Below, piece after piece: positions 16,737-28,000 of a stretch of 64,000 nt of DNA. The first letter of the stretch is position 1, and each line of letters opens with the position of its first letter. This DNA comes from Actinomycetes bacterium. Its GTDB lineage: Bacteria; Actinomycetota; Coriobacteriia; Anaerosomatales; Anaerosomataceae. The position numbers and the translations under genes are program-made. Below the pieces are notes generated by a model, which saw nothing but the letters and a program-made list of their open reading frames with translations, was not told the origin of the DNA and ran no database searches. The stretch spans positions 1-64,000 of the forward strand of contig JALHJB010000005.1 in assembly GCA_022839745.1 (NCBI GenBank), in the 5' to 3' direction.

Positions 16737-19121
16737 CTACTCGTACGCGATCGCGTCCCGCACACTCACGCGCGACGCGCGGAACGCCGGCGCGAGACTC
16801 GCCGCACTTGAGATGGCGAGCATCAGCGCAAGCCAGGTGAACACGCCGCTCCACGAGAACGCGTACGTCAGCGGCATGCCGATCGCACCCTCGAGCGCGC
16901 GCACAAGCGTGGTGCTGAGCGGATATGAGGCGAGTGCGCCGAAAAACCATGCGATCGCGCCCACGGTGGCGCCCTCGGTCACGTAGATCCGATAGATCGC
17001 TCCGTGCTGCGCTCCCGTTGCGCGCATCACGCCGATCTCGCGCGTGCTCTCCATCACGTTGATCGACATCGTGCCCGTGAGCCCGATCACGCCAACGGTC
17101 GCGATGAGCGCGGCCATCAGCACCAGGAACGCCACGAGGATCCCGAGCCACTCCCGTAACTGTCCCGCAAGGTCGGCGCGTGTCCGGGTAGCGCTCGCCT
17201 GGAGGCCCGCCTCGGAGAGGCGTTCCTCGACGTCGGTGAGCAGCGCCTGTTCGGACTCCGCATCGGAGTCTTCGCCCCGGACGAGGAGGCGCGTGACGCC
17301 CGGAATACCGGCCGCCTCCGCCATGAGTCCCGCGTCACAGTAGATCGCCGGGCCTCCCATCTGCCCCCTGACCACACCGACGATGGGCCAGCTTCGTTCC
17401 TGCCCCAGTACGCGGAGCGTGACCGTGCTCCCAACCGAGAACGAGGGCTCCGAGTCACGCGCATCGGTGTTGATGACGATCCCGTCAGGGCCCTCCCCGG
17501 TCAGCCATCGGCCCTCAACAAGCGTTGGCCCAACGAAGTCGGTGTCCGGGTCCAGCCCGACGATCACGAACGACTCATTCTCGGAACCGTCCGCGTGCAC
17601 CACCGTCGCCCCGAACACGGGCCACGTCTCGGACGCGGCGACCCCGTCGACATCCTCGACCGCGGCCTCCACCGAAGCGGCATCGAGCGGCACCGCGAAG
17701 TCGACCTCGGCGTCGTAGTTCCACCATGTCTCAAGGTCGCTGATGGTCCGCTCGATGGACGCCTGCACACTCCAGACGGCCATGACGACCCCGGAGGCGA
17801 GCACGAGGGTCGAGAGCGTGAGCGCCAGACGGCCCTTCCGGAGGAACGTGTTCCGCAGCGACAGCGCCACCGGACGCGGCAGACCCCGGATCATGCCGAG
17901 CGCTCGATCCACCACGGTATGGCCGAAGTGCTTCCCGCCCACGCCTGTCGCGTTGAGAGCGGTGACCACGCTCATGCGCGTGCCCCTGCGGATGGGGACC
18001 GCTGCCGCAAGCAGCGGAACGGCCAGACCGACGGCCACCTCCACCACGACCACCCACGCCGGGGTGGTGTAGCTGGCGACGCGGAAGTTCAGGATCTCGG
18101 CGGCGAAGTCGGTGAACCACCGTGTCCCCGCCGCGGTAGCGGGAAGCCCGATGGCAACAGCGAGCACTCCGTAGATCCCCACCATGACGACGTACAACCA
18201 CTCGAGTTGCCTGGCACTCCCCCCGATCGACTTCATGATGCCCACCTGCCGGACCTGCTGCGCCATCAATGATGAGACGGTGTTGATGACCAGGAATGCC
18301 GACAGGCCGAGCGACAGGCCACCGAGGGCCACCAGGAGTAGCGACAGCGCGCTGAATATATCGCCGAGAAAGTGGCTCCCCGGCTCCGGCACCTCGGTGT
18401 GATACACGCGCAGACCCTCCGGCTCGAAGAGCCGCTCACGCAGATCGATGGCGAACCGCGACGCGGCGGCCCATGAGATCCCCTCATCGGCGAGCGTGAG
18501 CGACAGCCGGTTGTACGAGTCGGACTCGCCGAGCGAAGTCATGGTCTCGAACGAAACGTAGCCGGTCTCATAGCCTGCGAACTGCGCCGGCATCGAGTTG
18601 ATGTCGTGGGCGAATCCCGCGACGGTGAGCTCGACGATCTCCCCATCGGCCCGCTCCACCGAGAGCACGTCACCAACGGCGTACCCGGTCACCTGGAGCG
18701 CCGAGGACTCGAGCACGACCTCGCCGTTGGCTGGCGGCCACCCGTCCTTGCCCGCCGGGACGACCTTCGCCACGCTGATGTCGTCGAACTCCCTGAACGC
18801 CTCGAGCGTGATGGTCCGCTTCTCATCGGCGCCATCCCGACGGTAGCGGAACGTCGCGCTCCGCCGTGCCTGGGCCGCGGAGACCCACGGTTCATCGCCC
18901 GCACGTGCGACGAGATCGTCTCCGAAGTCGTCCGTGCGGTACGTGACGTTCGCGGGGATCGAGGCGGCGTGATCGGCGTCGAACTCGCGCAGGAGGATCT
19001 CGCGGCCCCCGAGCATGACACCGACAGCGAAGATGCCGATGACGATCGACAGCACGACGAGCACCGTGCGGAACCAGTGTAAGGAGAGGTCACGGACGAC
19101 CTTGCGCCAGCGGGGGCTCAT
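16737..19121 (-). CDS. FtsX-family ABC transporter permease
   Basis: This 794-residue protein has the ten-segment double FtsX layout: an N-terminal membrane helix (20-40), a large outside domain (45-260), three helices with LINTVSSLMAQQVRQVGIMK near 280-300, a repeat of helix and outside domain, and three C-terminal helices with GTMSINVMESTREIGVMRAT. It works with the ATPase encoded four bases upstream to move lipids, lipoproteins or antimicrobial compounds across or out of the membrane. The substrate is unknown. Confidence 0.9.
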   Translation of the reverse strand: MSPRWRKVVRDLSLHWFRTVLVVLSIVIGIFAVGVMLGGREILLREFDADHAASIPANVTYRTDDFGDDLVARAGDEPWVSAAQARRSATFRYRRDGADEKRTITLEAFREFDDISVAKVVPAGKDGWPPANGEVVLESSALQVTGYAVGDVLSVERADGEIVELTVAGFAHDINSMPAQFAGYETGYVSFETMTSLGESDSYNRLSLTLADEGISWAAASRFAIDLRERLFEPEGLRVYHTEVPEPGSHFLGDIFSALSLLLVALGGLSLGLSAFLVINTVSSLMAQQVRQVGIMKSIGGSARQLEWLYVVMVGIYGVLAVAIGLPATAAGTRWFTDFAAEILNFRVASYTTPAWVVVVEVAVGLAVPLLAAAVPIRRGTRMSVVTALNATGVGGKHFGHTVVDRALGMIRGLPRPVALSLRNTFLRKGRLALTLSTLVLASGVVMAVWSVQASIERTISDLETWWNYDAEVDFAVPLDAASVEAAVEDVDGVAASETWPVFGATVVHADGSENESFVIVGLDPDTDFVGPTLVEGRWLTGEGPDGIVINTDARDSEPSFSVGSTVTLRVLGQERSWPIVGVVRGQMGGPAIYCDAGLMAEAAGIPGVTRLLVRGEDSDAESEQALLTDVEERLSEAGLQASATRTRADLAGQLREWLGILVAFLVLMAALIATVGVIGLTGTMSINVMESTREIGVMRATGAQHGAIYRIYVTEGATVGAIAWFFGALASYPLSTTLVRALEGAIGMPLTYAFSWSGVFTWLALMLAISSAASLAPAFRASRVSVRDAIAYE

Positions 19122-19125
19122 GGCA

Positions 19126-19848
19126 TCAGCCCATGTGCCGCTCGCGGTGGATGCGCTCCTCGACGATCTCCCCGTCAGCCACGTGCAGCGCGCGCCGCAC
19201 CCGCCCCGCGAGATCGTTGTCGTGGGTCACCATGATGATCGTCTTGCGTTGCTCCACGAGGCGCTCGAACATGCCGAACACCGCCTCAGCCGTCTTGGAG
19301 TCGAGGTTGCCGGTGGGCTCGTCGGCAGCGATGATCGGCGGATCGTTGGCCATCGCCCGCGCAATGGCCGCCCGCTGTTGCTGCCCGCCCGAGAGCGTCG
19401 CCGGAAGCTTGTGCGCCTGGTCGGCGAGCTCCACCCGCTCGAGCAGGTCCATCGCCCGGGGTACCCGTTCGCGGAGCGGATACGTGGAGCAGAAGTCCAT
19501 CGGCAGGAGGACGTTCTCAAGCACGGTGAGCGTGGGCAGCAGCTGGAAGAACTGGAAGACCACGCCGACGGTACGGCCGCGCCACTTGGCGAGCGCATTC
19601 TCTCCGAGAGCGTGCACGGGTGTCCCGCCCACGACGACTTCCCCTGACGTGGGATGGTCGATTCCGGTGATCATGTTGATGAGCGTCGTCTTGCCACTGC
19701 CGGATTTCCCGATGATGCCAACGAACTCCCCCGAGTACACGTCGAGATCGACCGCTTTGAGAGCGGTGAACGGCGCCTCCCCTGTATCGTAGACCTTCAC
19801 GAGGCTCCGAAGGCTCACGACAGGCATGTCTGAGTGTTCTGGGGCCAC
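19126..19848 (-). CDS. ABC transporter ATPase (LolD/MacB type)
   Basis: This 240-residue protein starts at a GTG, with GAGAGG upstream. It has Walker A GKSGSGKTT, the Q loop VFQFFQLLP, signature LSGGQQQR, Walker B IIAADEPTGNLDS and the H-loop MVTHDND. The pattern is that of ATPases paired with FtsX permeases. It is the first gene of the operon with the 794-residue permease. Confidence 0.93.
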   Translation of the reverse strand: MAPEHSDMPVVSLRSLVKVYDTGEAPFTALKAVDLDVYSGEFVGIIGKSGSGKTTLINMITGIDHPTSGEVVVGGTPVHALGENALAKWRGRTVGVVFQFFQLLPTLTVLENVLLPMDFCSTYPLRERVPRAMDLLERVELADQAHKLPATLSGGQQQRAAIARAMANDPPIIAADEPTGNLDSKTAEAVFGMFERLVEQRKTIIMVTHDNDLAGRVRRALHVADGEIVEERIHRERHMG

Positions 19849-19999
19849 GGCACGCCTCTCCTCCGGTGGAACCCCGATGCCACAAGCCGATTATGCCCAG
19901 ATGCACACCCTGCGGGACCACCCGGAAGATCGCTGGGCGGCCGGGCCGATGGGGTATCGTCCTGTAGGAAGTCCGCATCGGCGGGAGGGCCACATCACG

Positions 20000-21052
20000 A
20001 TGGACTCGACAATGAAGGCGATCGCGAAGACCGCCGCGGGGCCGGGCGTCTCGCTCGTGGAGGTCCCCGTACCCCGGATCGGGCCCGGAGAGGTGCTGAT
20101 CGCCGTCGAGAAGGTGGCGATCTGCGGTACCGACGTACATATCTACGAGTGGAATGAGTGGGCGCGCAAGACGATCAGCCCGCCGCAGATCATCGGCCAT
20201 GAGTTCGTAGGGCACATCGCTGAGATCGGCGACGGCGTGAGCGGCTTCGCCGTGGGCGAACGGGTCTCCGGCGAGGGGCACATCGTCTGCGGAGTATGCC
20301 GTAGCTGCCGTGCCGGCCGCCGGCACCTGTGCACGAACACCGTTGGCGTCGGCGTCAACCGTGACGGTTGTTTCGCCGAGTACCTGGCGATCCCCGCGTC
20401 CAACGCGTGGCATGTGGCCGACTCCATCCCCTCGCGCATTGCGGCGATCTTCGACCCGTTCGGCAACGCCACGCACGCCACGCTCTCGTTCGACCTCGTG
20501 GGCGAGGACGTGCTCATCACCGGAGCCGGACCGATCGGCATCATCTCGGTGGCGATCGCGAAACACGTGGGCGCGCGCAACGTGGTCATCAGCGATGTGA
20601 ACGACTACCGGCTCGGCCTGGCCGCACGCATGGGCGCCACGCGAACGGTCAATGTGACGCGTGAGTCGATCGCCAGCGCGATGCGCGACCTCGGGATGGT
20701 GGGGTTCGATGTCGGACTCGAGATGAGCGGCAACGGCGAGGCGTTCGAGACGATGCTCGAGAGCATGTACAACGGCGGACGCATCGCGCTCCTCGGCATC
20801 GCACCGGGGCCAGTGCGCATCGACTGGGACGAGGTGGTGTTCCGGGGGCTCACCATCAAGGGCATCTACGGCCGCGAGATCTGGGAGACCTGGTACAAGA
20901 TGCAGACGATGCTGCAGAGCGATCTGGATATCGCACCGGTGATCACGCACGAGCTCGCCTTCGAAGACTACGAAGAGGGCTTCGCGGCGATGATGAGCGG
21001 CAACAGCGGCAAGGTGATCCTGCAGGTCGCGGGTGAGATCGACACGAAGTGA
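20000..21052 (+). CDS. tdh: L-threonine 3-dehydrogenase
   Basis: This 350-residue zinc alcohol dehydrogenase-type enzyme uses the ATG at 20000 after GGGAGGG. It has ICGTDVHIYEWNEWA and GHEFVGHI in the catalytic domain, the structural zinc cysteines CGVCRSCRAGRRHLC, and the NAD-binding GAGPIGIISV. The run CGTDVHIYEW is characteristic of Tdh. It oxidises L-threonine to 2-amino-3-ketobutyrate with NAD. The next gene encodes the enzyme for the following step, 33 bases on. Confidence 0.95.
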   Translation: MDSTMKAIAKTAAGPGVSLVEVPVPRIGPGEVLIAVEKVAICGTDVHIYEWNEWARKTISPPQIIGHEFVGHIAEIGDGVSGFAVGERVSGEGHIVCGVCRSCRAGRRHLCTNTVGVGVNRDGCFAEYLAIPASNAWHVADSIPSRIAAIFDPFGNATHATLSFDLVGEDVLITGAGPIGIISVAIAKHVGARNVVISDVNDYRLGLAARMGATRTVNVTRESIASAMRDLGMVGFDVGLEMSGNGEAFETMLESMYNGGRIALLGIAPGPVRIDWDEVVFRGLTIKGIYGREIWETWYKMQTMLQSDLDIAPVITHELAFEDYEEGFAAMMSGNSGKVILQVAGEIDTK

Positions 21053-21085
21053 CGGCGTACGTCTGATCGATAGCGGAGGCTGACT

Positions 21086-22294
<1,209 letters not shown>

Positions 22295-22296
22295 AT

Positions 22297-22322
22297 CTGG
22301 CGGTAGGGCTCCCTGCTACCAG
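22297..22322. terminator. probable bidirectional hairpin between convergent genes
   Basis: CTGGCGGTAGGG and CCCTGCTACCAG form an imperfect 11-12 bp stem with a two-base loop, between the kbl stop on the plus strand and the stop of the minus-strand gene at 22316. No U tract follows, so termination is inferred from position and stability. Confidence 0.45.
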
Positions 22323-22672
22323 GTCGACTTCTTCTGGCGGAGCGAGGCGGTCCAGAGGCGGCCTTCCTTGTCGACCCGGCACACCTGCCGCCAGTCCTGG
22401 GGCAGCTTGGCCAGCGCGGCCTCGACCTTCTCGGACAGCTCGACGCCAGCGGCGCGCAGGACCCGGTACGACTCGTAGACCTCGGCGTTGCTCTCAAGGC
22501 GCTCGATCCCAGCGGCGTACACCGTGCCGCGGGTGCTCTGCTGACCGCTGGCGCAGCGCTCCGCGTCCTGGCGGTCGCGCGCACGGTAGAACTCGAGCAG
22601 GCAGCGCCGGGCGTCAACCGCTACCGGTATCTCCTGCACCTGGTTCAAGGTTCTTGAGGCGGTCCTTGTCAT
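22316..22672 (-). CDS. hypothetical protein
   Basis: This 118-residue soluble protein uses the ATG at 22672 because upstream in-frame residues are low-complexity and a GAGGAG lies 11 bases before it. It is charged and helix-rich, with alternating Glu/Arg and no hydrophobic segment. The C-terminus ends with a basic tail (RQKKSTW). Nothing in it is recognised. It stands alone between convergent kbl and a small membrane-protein group. Confidence 0.6.
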   Translation of the reverse strand: MTRTASRTLNQVQEIPVAVDARRCLLEFYRARDRQDAERCASGQQSTRGTVYAAGIERLESNAEVYESYRVLRAAGVELSEKVEAALAKLPQDWRQVCRVDKEGRLWTASLRQKKSTW

Positions 22673-22960
22673 CACAGCACACGCTCCTCGCTGGTCCGGG
22701 CTTCTGCTCCATGGCCGAGGCATGCCGCTGCGCGGCAAACCTGCATCGGACCGGTTCACTGGCATCAGGGGCGTCCGCGCGGTCGGCGACACCATCCCTG
22801 GAGAGGCCACTGGCGACACGTGACCGCCAGCCACTGATGTTTCTGCCTTGCAGTATAGCCGATTTCAGGTCGCGCTTCCTGTGGGGCGCGCTGCCGCCTC
22901 GTGTAGGCTGAGCGGCAGGTCCGCGTGGTCGGGACACCCCGGGCCCCAAGGGCCGAATCG

Positions 22961-23380
22961 CTAGTACACGTCCTCGATGACGTCCCGCCCGCCGATGCCG
23001 GTGAGGCGCCATGTGCTGTCGGCCTCGACGGCGTAGAAAGGATTCGTGACGCGCGTGGTGTCATCCAGCCCCGTGAGCACGATGCGGAACACGAGGATGC
23101 GCTCTCCGCTCTCTTGATCCACCAGGACTTGGGCGTTCTTCGTATCGATCGCCCAGTCCTTGATATCGAAGCCTGTGAACGCCTCGGACACGTCTGCGAT
23201 CAGCGTGGATCCGAAGATGGTCACGAAGGCGCAGAGCCCGAGTGCGAAGGCGACGTCGAGGACTGCCCAGACGACCCGCCGTGCGGACTTGCCCGGCTTG
23301 GGAGACCGTGCCGGGTCCTGGGTGATGACCCGGTTCGGCCGATACGACGGGTCGCGCCACACATGTTGACGGTCGGTCAT
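22961..23380 (-). CDS. hypothetical membrane-anchored protein
   Basis: This 139-residue protein uses the ATG at 23380. A basic N-terminal tail of 38 residues is followed by one hydrophobic segment (about 42-65, VVWAVLDVAFALGLCAFVTI) and an outside domain of some 75 residues with a beta-rich, acidic sequence. No family is recognised. It follows the frameshifted two-helix membrane gene 11 bases upstream, so the two may once have formed a unit. Confidence 0.6.
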   Translation of the reverse strand: MTDRQHVWRDPSYRPNRVITQDPARSPKPGKSARRVVWAVLDVAFALGLCAFVTIFGSTLIADVSEAFTGFDIKDWAIDTKNAQVLVDQESGERILVFRIVLTGLDDTTRVTNPFYAVEADSTWRLTGIGGRDVIEDVY

Positions 23381-23391
23381 CTGCCCCCGGC

Positions 23392-23670
23392 TCACGTCCG
23401 GCGCCCCTGCAACTCCGCGCGAGCCGCCTCGGCCCCCTTCTGCAGCGTGCTCGCCATAAGGAAGCCGGCGAGCAAGATGGCGCTGGCAACCATCCCGGCG
23501 AAGCAGAGCCCCCTGCGTGGCTCCCGCACGCGCCATGGAGCCAGCCCCGGCGGTCGCAAGCGTGCCGATGATGATGAGCACGTTTGCCCACACGCGATAC
23601 CGGTACGCCTTCTTGGGCCAGAACCGGATGATCGAGTAGAGGCGGAGCCGCCGATCAAGAGCAACTCCAT
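23392..23670 (-). pseudogene. small two-helix membrane protein, probably frameshifted
   Basis: An ATG at 23670 has AGGGGGA just before it, but the sensible protein is split across frames. One frame gives RRLRLYSIIRFWPKKAYRYR and a hydrophobic helix VWANVLIIIGTLATAG; another frame, starting near 23530, gives a second helix (LCFAGMVASAILLAGFLMAS) and ends at 23392. At least one, and possibly two, single-base changes would be needed to join them. It could be real decay or a sequencing error. Confidence 0.45.
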
Positions 23671-23792
23671 GGCTCCCCCTTGAAGTCGTGGCATCCCGCT
23701 GCGTCTCATCATCGGTCAGCCGCCCCTGACACGCGACGGGACCTGACGTTATCATTGGAGTCTGACGCGCACGCCTGCCACACGGAGGTTCC

Positions 23793-24119
23793 GTGAAGAA
23801 GGCGGCGACCTGGATCGGCGCTTGCCTTGGCGCACTGCTGTTCCTGTGGATCGCGACGCACTTCATGCTCACCACGATCAACCCCGCGCAGGAGCCGCCA
23901 GCAGGCCACTTCCAGAGTGCCTGCTGGGCGTGTCACATGACGCTCGAGTCGGCCGAGCTGACCGAGTGGCCCGAGGAAGCCCCTACTCGCACAAGGAGCT
24001 ATGCGTGGAGCACTCACGAAGCCTCGCGATCATCCTCTCGGTGCGACGGGCGCTTGCCGTGCTGCTGGCTGTTGTTGCGACTGTCTGTGCCTACGTGTCC
24101 GTCCTTGCGTACTGGGTAG
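23793..24119 (+). CDS. small membrane protein with one CxxCH motif
   Basis: This 108-residue frame begins at a GTG after GGAGG. Residues 5-27 form a membrane helix (ATWIGACLGALLFLWIATHF) and residues 43-47 read CWACH, a single c-type heme or zinc-like motif. After about residue 65 the sequence becomes Arg/Ser-rich and overlaps the start of the next gene by 115 bases, so the natural protein may be shorter and the tail an artefact of a frameshift. In the next frame the sequence continues PYSHKELCVEHSRS, which would fit a longer fused product. Confidence 0.4.
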   Translation: MKKAATWIGACLGALLFLWIATHFMLTTINPAQEPPAGHFQSACWACHMTLESAELTEWPEEAPTRTRSYAWSTHEASRSSSRCDGRLPCCWLLLRLSVPTCPSLRTG

Positions 24120-24967
24120 ACACGGTGCTGCTCGACACACCGACCTTCATGGAAGCCATCGGGCCGATCGTGAACGATGACAGCGCGCGAGCACAGGCCT
24201 CTACCACGATCTCCACCACCGTCATGGACGTCATCGACATACGTCAGGTCACGGACCTGGTCGCCCCGGGCCAGGATATCCCGCTGATCGACCAGCTCGC
24301 CACGGACCTTGACTCGCTCGTCCGTGAGAACGTCGAAGCCGTCGTGGGAACCGACACCTTCGGCGATTTGTGGCTCGGCGAGATGCGCCGATGGCACGTC
24401 GGGCTGGTGGGCGCCGTGCGCGCGAACGCCGATGAGTCCGTGACAGACGGTGCGGAGATACGTGTTGCGCTCGGGCCGTATATCGATCTGCTCATCGAGC
24501 AAGCGGAGACCCCGCTCATCCAGCGTCTCATCACCCGCCTCGTCCCTGACGATGTCCGCCAGATGCAGGTCGTGGTCTTCAACGCGGAACTGGTAGCGGA
24601 CAGACTCGAACTGCTCCGCTTTCTCGGGCATGCCCGCCCGTATCTGCCCTGGGCGGCGGCGGTCGCACTGATTCTCACGTGCCTGGTGGCGCCTCATCCA
24701 CGGCACGCGCTCTTCGGCACCGGTGGTGCGCTCGCCATCGGCGGGGCGATCGCCGGGACCGTTGCTGCGCGAGAGACCGAGCGGGTCGAGAGCCTCATGC
24801 GCTCGACGTTCTCGGCCTCCGACGAGAGCGTGGCGCACTTCGCCGGAACACTCCTCGAGCCACTCAGCACCTGGATCGGATACCTGGCATTTGCTGGACT
24901 GGCCGCCATGCTCGTGGGCGTCGCAATGATGTGGAGGGGCCGGCCAACGTCTGAGCCCCGTCAGTGA
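24005..24967 (+). CDS. integral membrane protein of unknown function
   Basis: This 320-residue protein uses the GTG at 24005, preceded by AAGGAG nine bases before. It has one membrane helix near residues 10-38, a long outside domain (about 40-215, acidic with VNDDSARAQASTTISTTV), then three helices at the C-terminus (around 217-240, 245-265 and 290-312). This one-plus-three layout is seen in actinobacterial membrane proteins of no known role. The short reading frame upstream overlaps its start. Confidence 0.75.
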   Translation: MEHSRSLAIILSVRRALAVLLAVVATVCAYVSVLAYWVDTVLLDTPTFMEAIGPIVNDDSARAQASTTISTTVMDVIDIRQVTDLVAPGQDIPLIDQLATDLDSLVRENVEAVVGTDTFGDLWLGEMRRWHVGLVGAVRANADESVTDGAEIRVALGPYIDLLIEQAETPLIQRLITRLVPDDVRQMQVVVFNAELVADRLELLRFLGHARPYLPWAAAVALILTCLVAPHPRHALFGTGGALAIGGAIAGTVAARETERVESLMRSTFSASDESVAHFAGTLLEPLSTWIGYLAFAGLAAMLVGVAMMWRGRPTSEPRQ

Positions 24968-25029
24968 GGCGTCTCCGCCATGTCAATCCCCGCACCGGCC
25001 GAGTTCTCATCGGGAGCCTGGTCAGCCCC

Positions 25030-28000
25030 CTACTCGCTCCTCAGCGCCTCCACCGGGTCTTTGCGTGATGCCGCAGACGACGGGATCAGCCCCGCCAGGA
25101 ACGTCAGCCCCATGCTGATGGCCACCAGGGCGGCGGCGGCGATCCCGGGCAGAATGGCCACGTTCTCGATCTCGAAGTTGGCGTAGATGATTGCGTTGGC
25201 GGGAATGATCAGCAGCCTCGTCACGCCGATCCCCAACAGCCCGGCCACGAACCCGATGATCAGCGTCTCGGCGTTGAACACCCGCCGGATGTCGCGCTTC
25301 GACGCGCCGATGGAGCGCAGGATGCCGATCTCCTTGATGCGCTCCAGCACGGAGATGTAGGTGATGACCCCGATCATGATCGACGACACCACCAGGGAGA
25401 TCGCCACGAAGGCCACCAGCACGTAGCTCACCACGTTGACGATGTCGGTCACAGAGGACATCAGCGTGCCCACGATGTCGGTGTAGGTGATCACTTTGTC
25501 GTCGGCGCCCTCGGCCTCCATCTGCTCGTTGTAGCCGTCCAGGATCTCGATGACCCGGCCCTTGCTCTCGAAGTCGATCGGGTAGATGTCGATCCTGGAC
25601 GGTTTTGCGAAGTCGGCATAGCCCAGCTTGGCCAGGTTGCCGTCGTACGAGCTCTGTTCGGTTCCCATCATCGACAGCATCAGCTGCGTCAGCTCTTCCT
25701 CGTCCATGTTGAACTGGAAGATCTCTCCAAACGCGTCGGCGTCGATGGCCATGAGGCCCGACATGTTGCTCGTGAGCTGGCCCATCGACGACTGCAGAGC
25801 GGTGCCGATCTGCTCCTGCAGAGCGGTGCCGAGCTCAGCGGTGATCTGCTGCGCGAGCGTGGAGAGCACCTGCTGCATGTACGTGGCCATGCTCTCCTGG
25901 AGCTGCTCCCCTATCGCCGCTGAGACCGCATCGACCTGCGACTGCACGGCGTCGCCCAGGCTCTCGGCCAGCGCCGCAAGCAGCCGGCTCTGCAGCTCGC
26001 TCAGGCCGGTCTCGGCGCCGCCGAAGAGCGACTCGGCCTCCGCCAGGATGGCCTCACCGTCGGTTGACGCAAGGAAGAGCGGGAAGTTCGCTTGCGTGTC
26101 CAGCGGATCCAGGCCTTCCACGGCGCAGAACTCCAGGTAACCCTGCACCATCCGGTTTGCCACGTCGGCGACCTGCTCGGCGTCCACGCTGAAGTCGATG
26201 CCCTCGATGAGCGCCGCGTAGTCGATCCCGGCGAGCGCCGCCTCCAGGTCGATCTCGCCCAACCCCGCGGTGAGGTCGAGTCCGGCAAGCGCACCGTCGA
26301 GGTCAAGCCCGGCAAGAAGGTCCGCCGGATCCAGCTCGGGCATGGCGGACGGATCCAGGCTGAAGTCCTCCATCGAGAAGTCGAGCGCCGAGGGATCGAA
26401 CGCCAGCTTCGACGCATCGAAGCTGAACATCGAGGCCATCGCGTCCTCATCCACCGTCACCAGCGACGCCATGTCGAACCCGTCTCGCTCCGGGTTCTCC
26501 TCCTCGTCCAGGAAGGTCCGGCCGGAGAACACGTTCGTGGCCGGCTCGTCCAGCTGCATGCGCACGATCTCGGTTCCGGCCGCCTTGGTCACGATGTGAG
26601 CGGTCAGAGCCGGAGTGTAGTAGATCCCGGGCTGCAGCGCGGTCGCGGTCGCCCCGTCCTTGGCCTGGATGACACCCACGACGCGGATGTCCTCGCCGTT
26701 CTCGACCAGCCCCCTGAGGTACTCGGTGTCGGTCCGCTTGTCGGTCCACACGTCGTACTGCGCGTCGTAGACGTAGTAGTCGGTCGCGTTCACCAGCTTG
26801 AACGAGACGCCCATAAGCTCGTCGTACGTGAAGGACCTGGTGTCGGCAGGCGCGACGATCTCCTCGTCGTTGACCATCTGCTCCACCATCGCGTCCAGTT
26901 CGGCGGCATCGCGGAGCCCCATCGCGTAGGACATGAAGTCGCTGATCCCGCCGTTTGGCGTGAGCACCACCACCGTCTCGTTGTACGCAGTCGGCCAGCG
27001 TCCGGCCTTCACGTCGTACTGCCCCTCGATCATCGCGATGTCATCAACCAGTTCTGCGAACACATTGGTGCTCATGTTTGAGGCCATCATGGCGTTGGAC
27101 GAGGCCCCTCCAAAGCCGAGCGCGGAGAAGGTGGTGTCCGGGTTGACCTGGCGCACGCTTTCCGAGGTGTCCGAGCTGAAGATCTGCGGCGTCACGTTGT
27201 ACGAGTACTGGATCAGGTTCACGTGGTCCTTGATGCCCCCGCCGTTCCCGTCCAGGTACAGCTTGAGCGCGGCCAGGTCATTGGAGCCCACGGACTCGAA
27301 CATCCGTGTCATCATCCGCAGCTCCCGCACGTCGCCCTCGCCCGCCGCGGAATCCGTGCCACCGTCGGCCCCCGCGCCGCTGCCGCCCTCGTCCATGCCC
27401 CCGGCCATCTCGCCTGAGATCGCGAACAGCGACGTGAAGTCCATGCCCTGGCTCTGGATCGTCAGCGGATACAAGGAGAGCGCGTCCTCCTCGACGCTCG
27501 TGATGTACTCGTTCACGCCGTTGGCCAGCGCCAGGATCGCAGCGATGCCGATGATCCCGATGCTGCCCGCAAAGGCCGTCATCAGCGTCCGGCCCTTCTT
27601 GGTCATGAGGTTGTTGAAGGAGAGCGCGATGGCGGTCAGGAACGACATGGAGGTCTTCCTGATGCTCTTCTGGCTCACGTGCGTGACGTCTGCCTCCGGC
27701 CAGTAGGGATCGCTGTCGTCAGCGATCCGGCCGTCCAGGAGGTTCACGGTGCGGGTCGCGTACGTTTCGGCGAGCTCCGGGTTGTGGGTCACCATGATGA
27801 CGAGGCGGTCGTTCGCGATCTCGGTCAGCAGCGCCATCACCTGCACGCTGGTGTGGGAATCGAGCGCGCCGGTGGGCTCGTCGGCCAGCAGGATCTCGGG
27901 GTCGTTGATGAGCGCGCGGGCGATGGCCACACGCTGCATCTGTCCGCCGGAGAGCTGGTTTGGCTTCTTGTGGATGTGGTCTTTCAGGCCCACCTGCACA

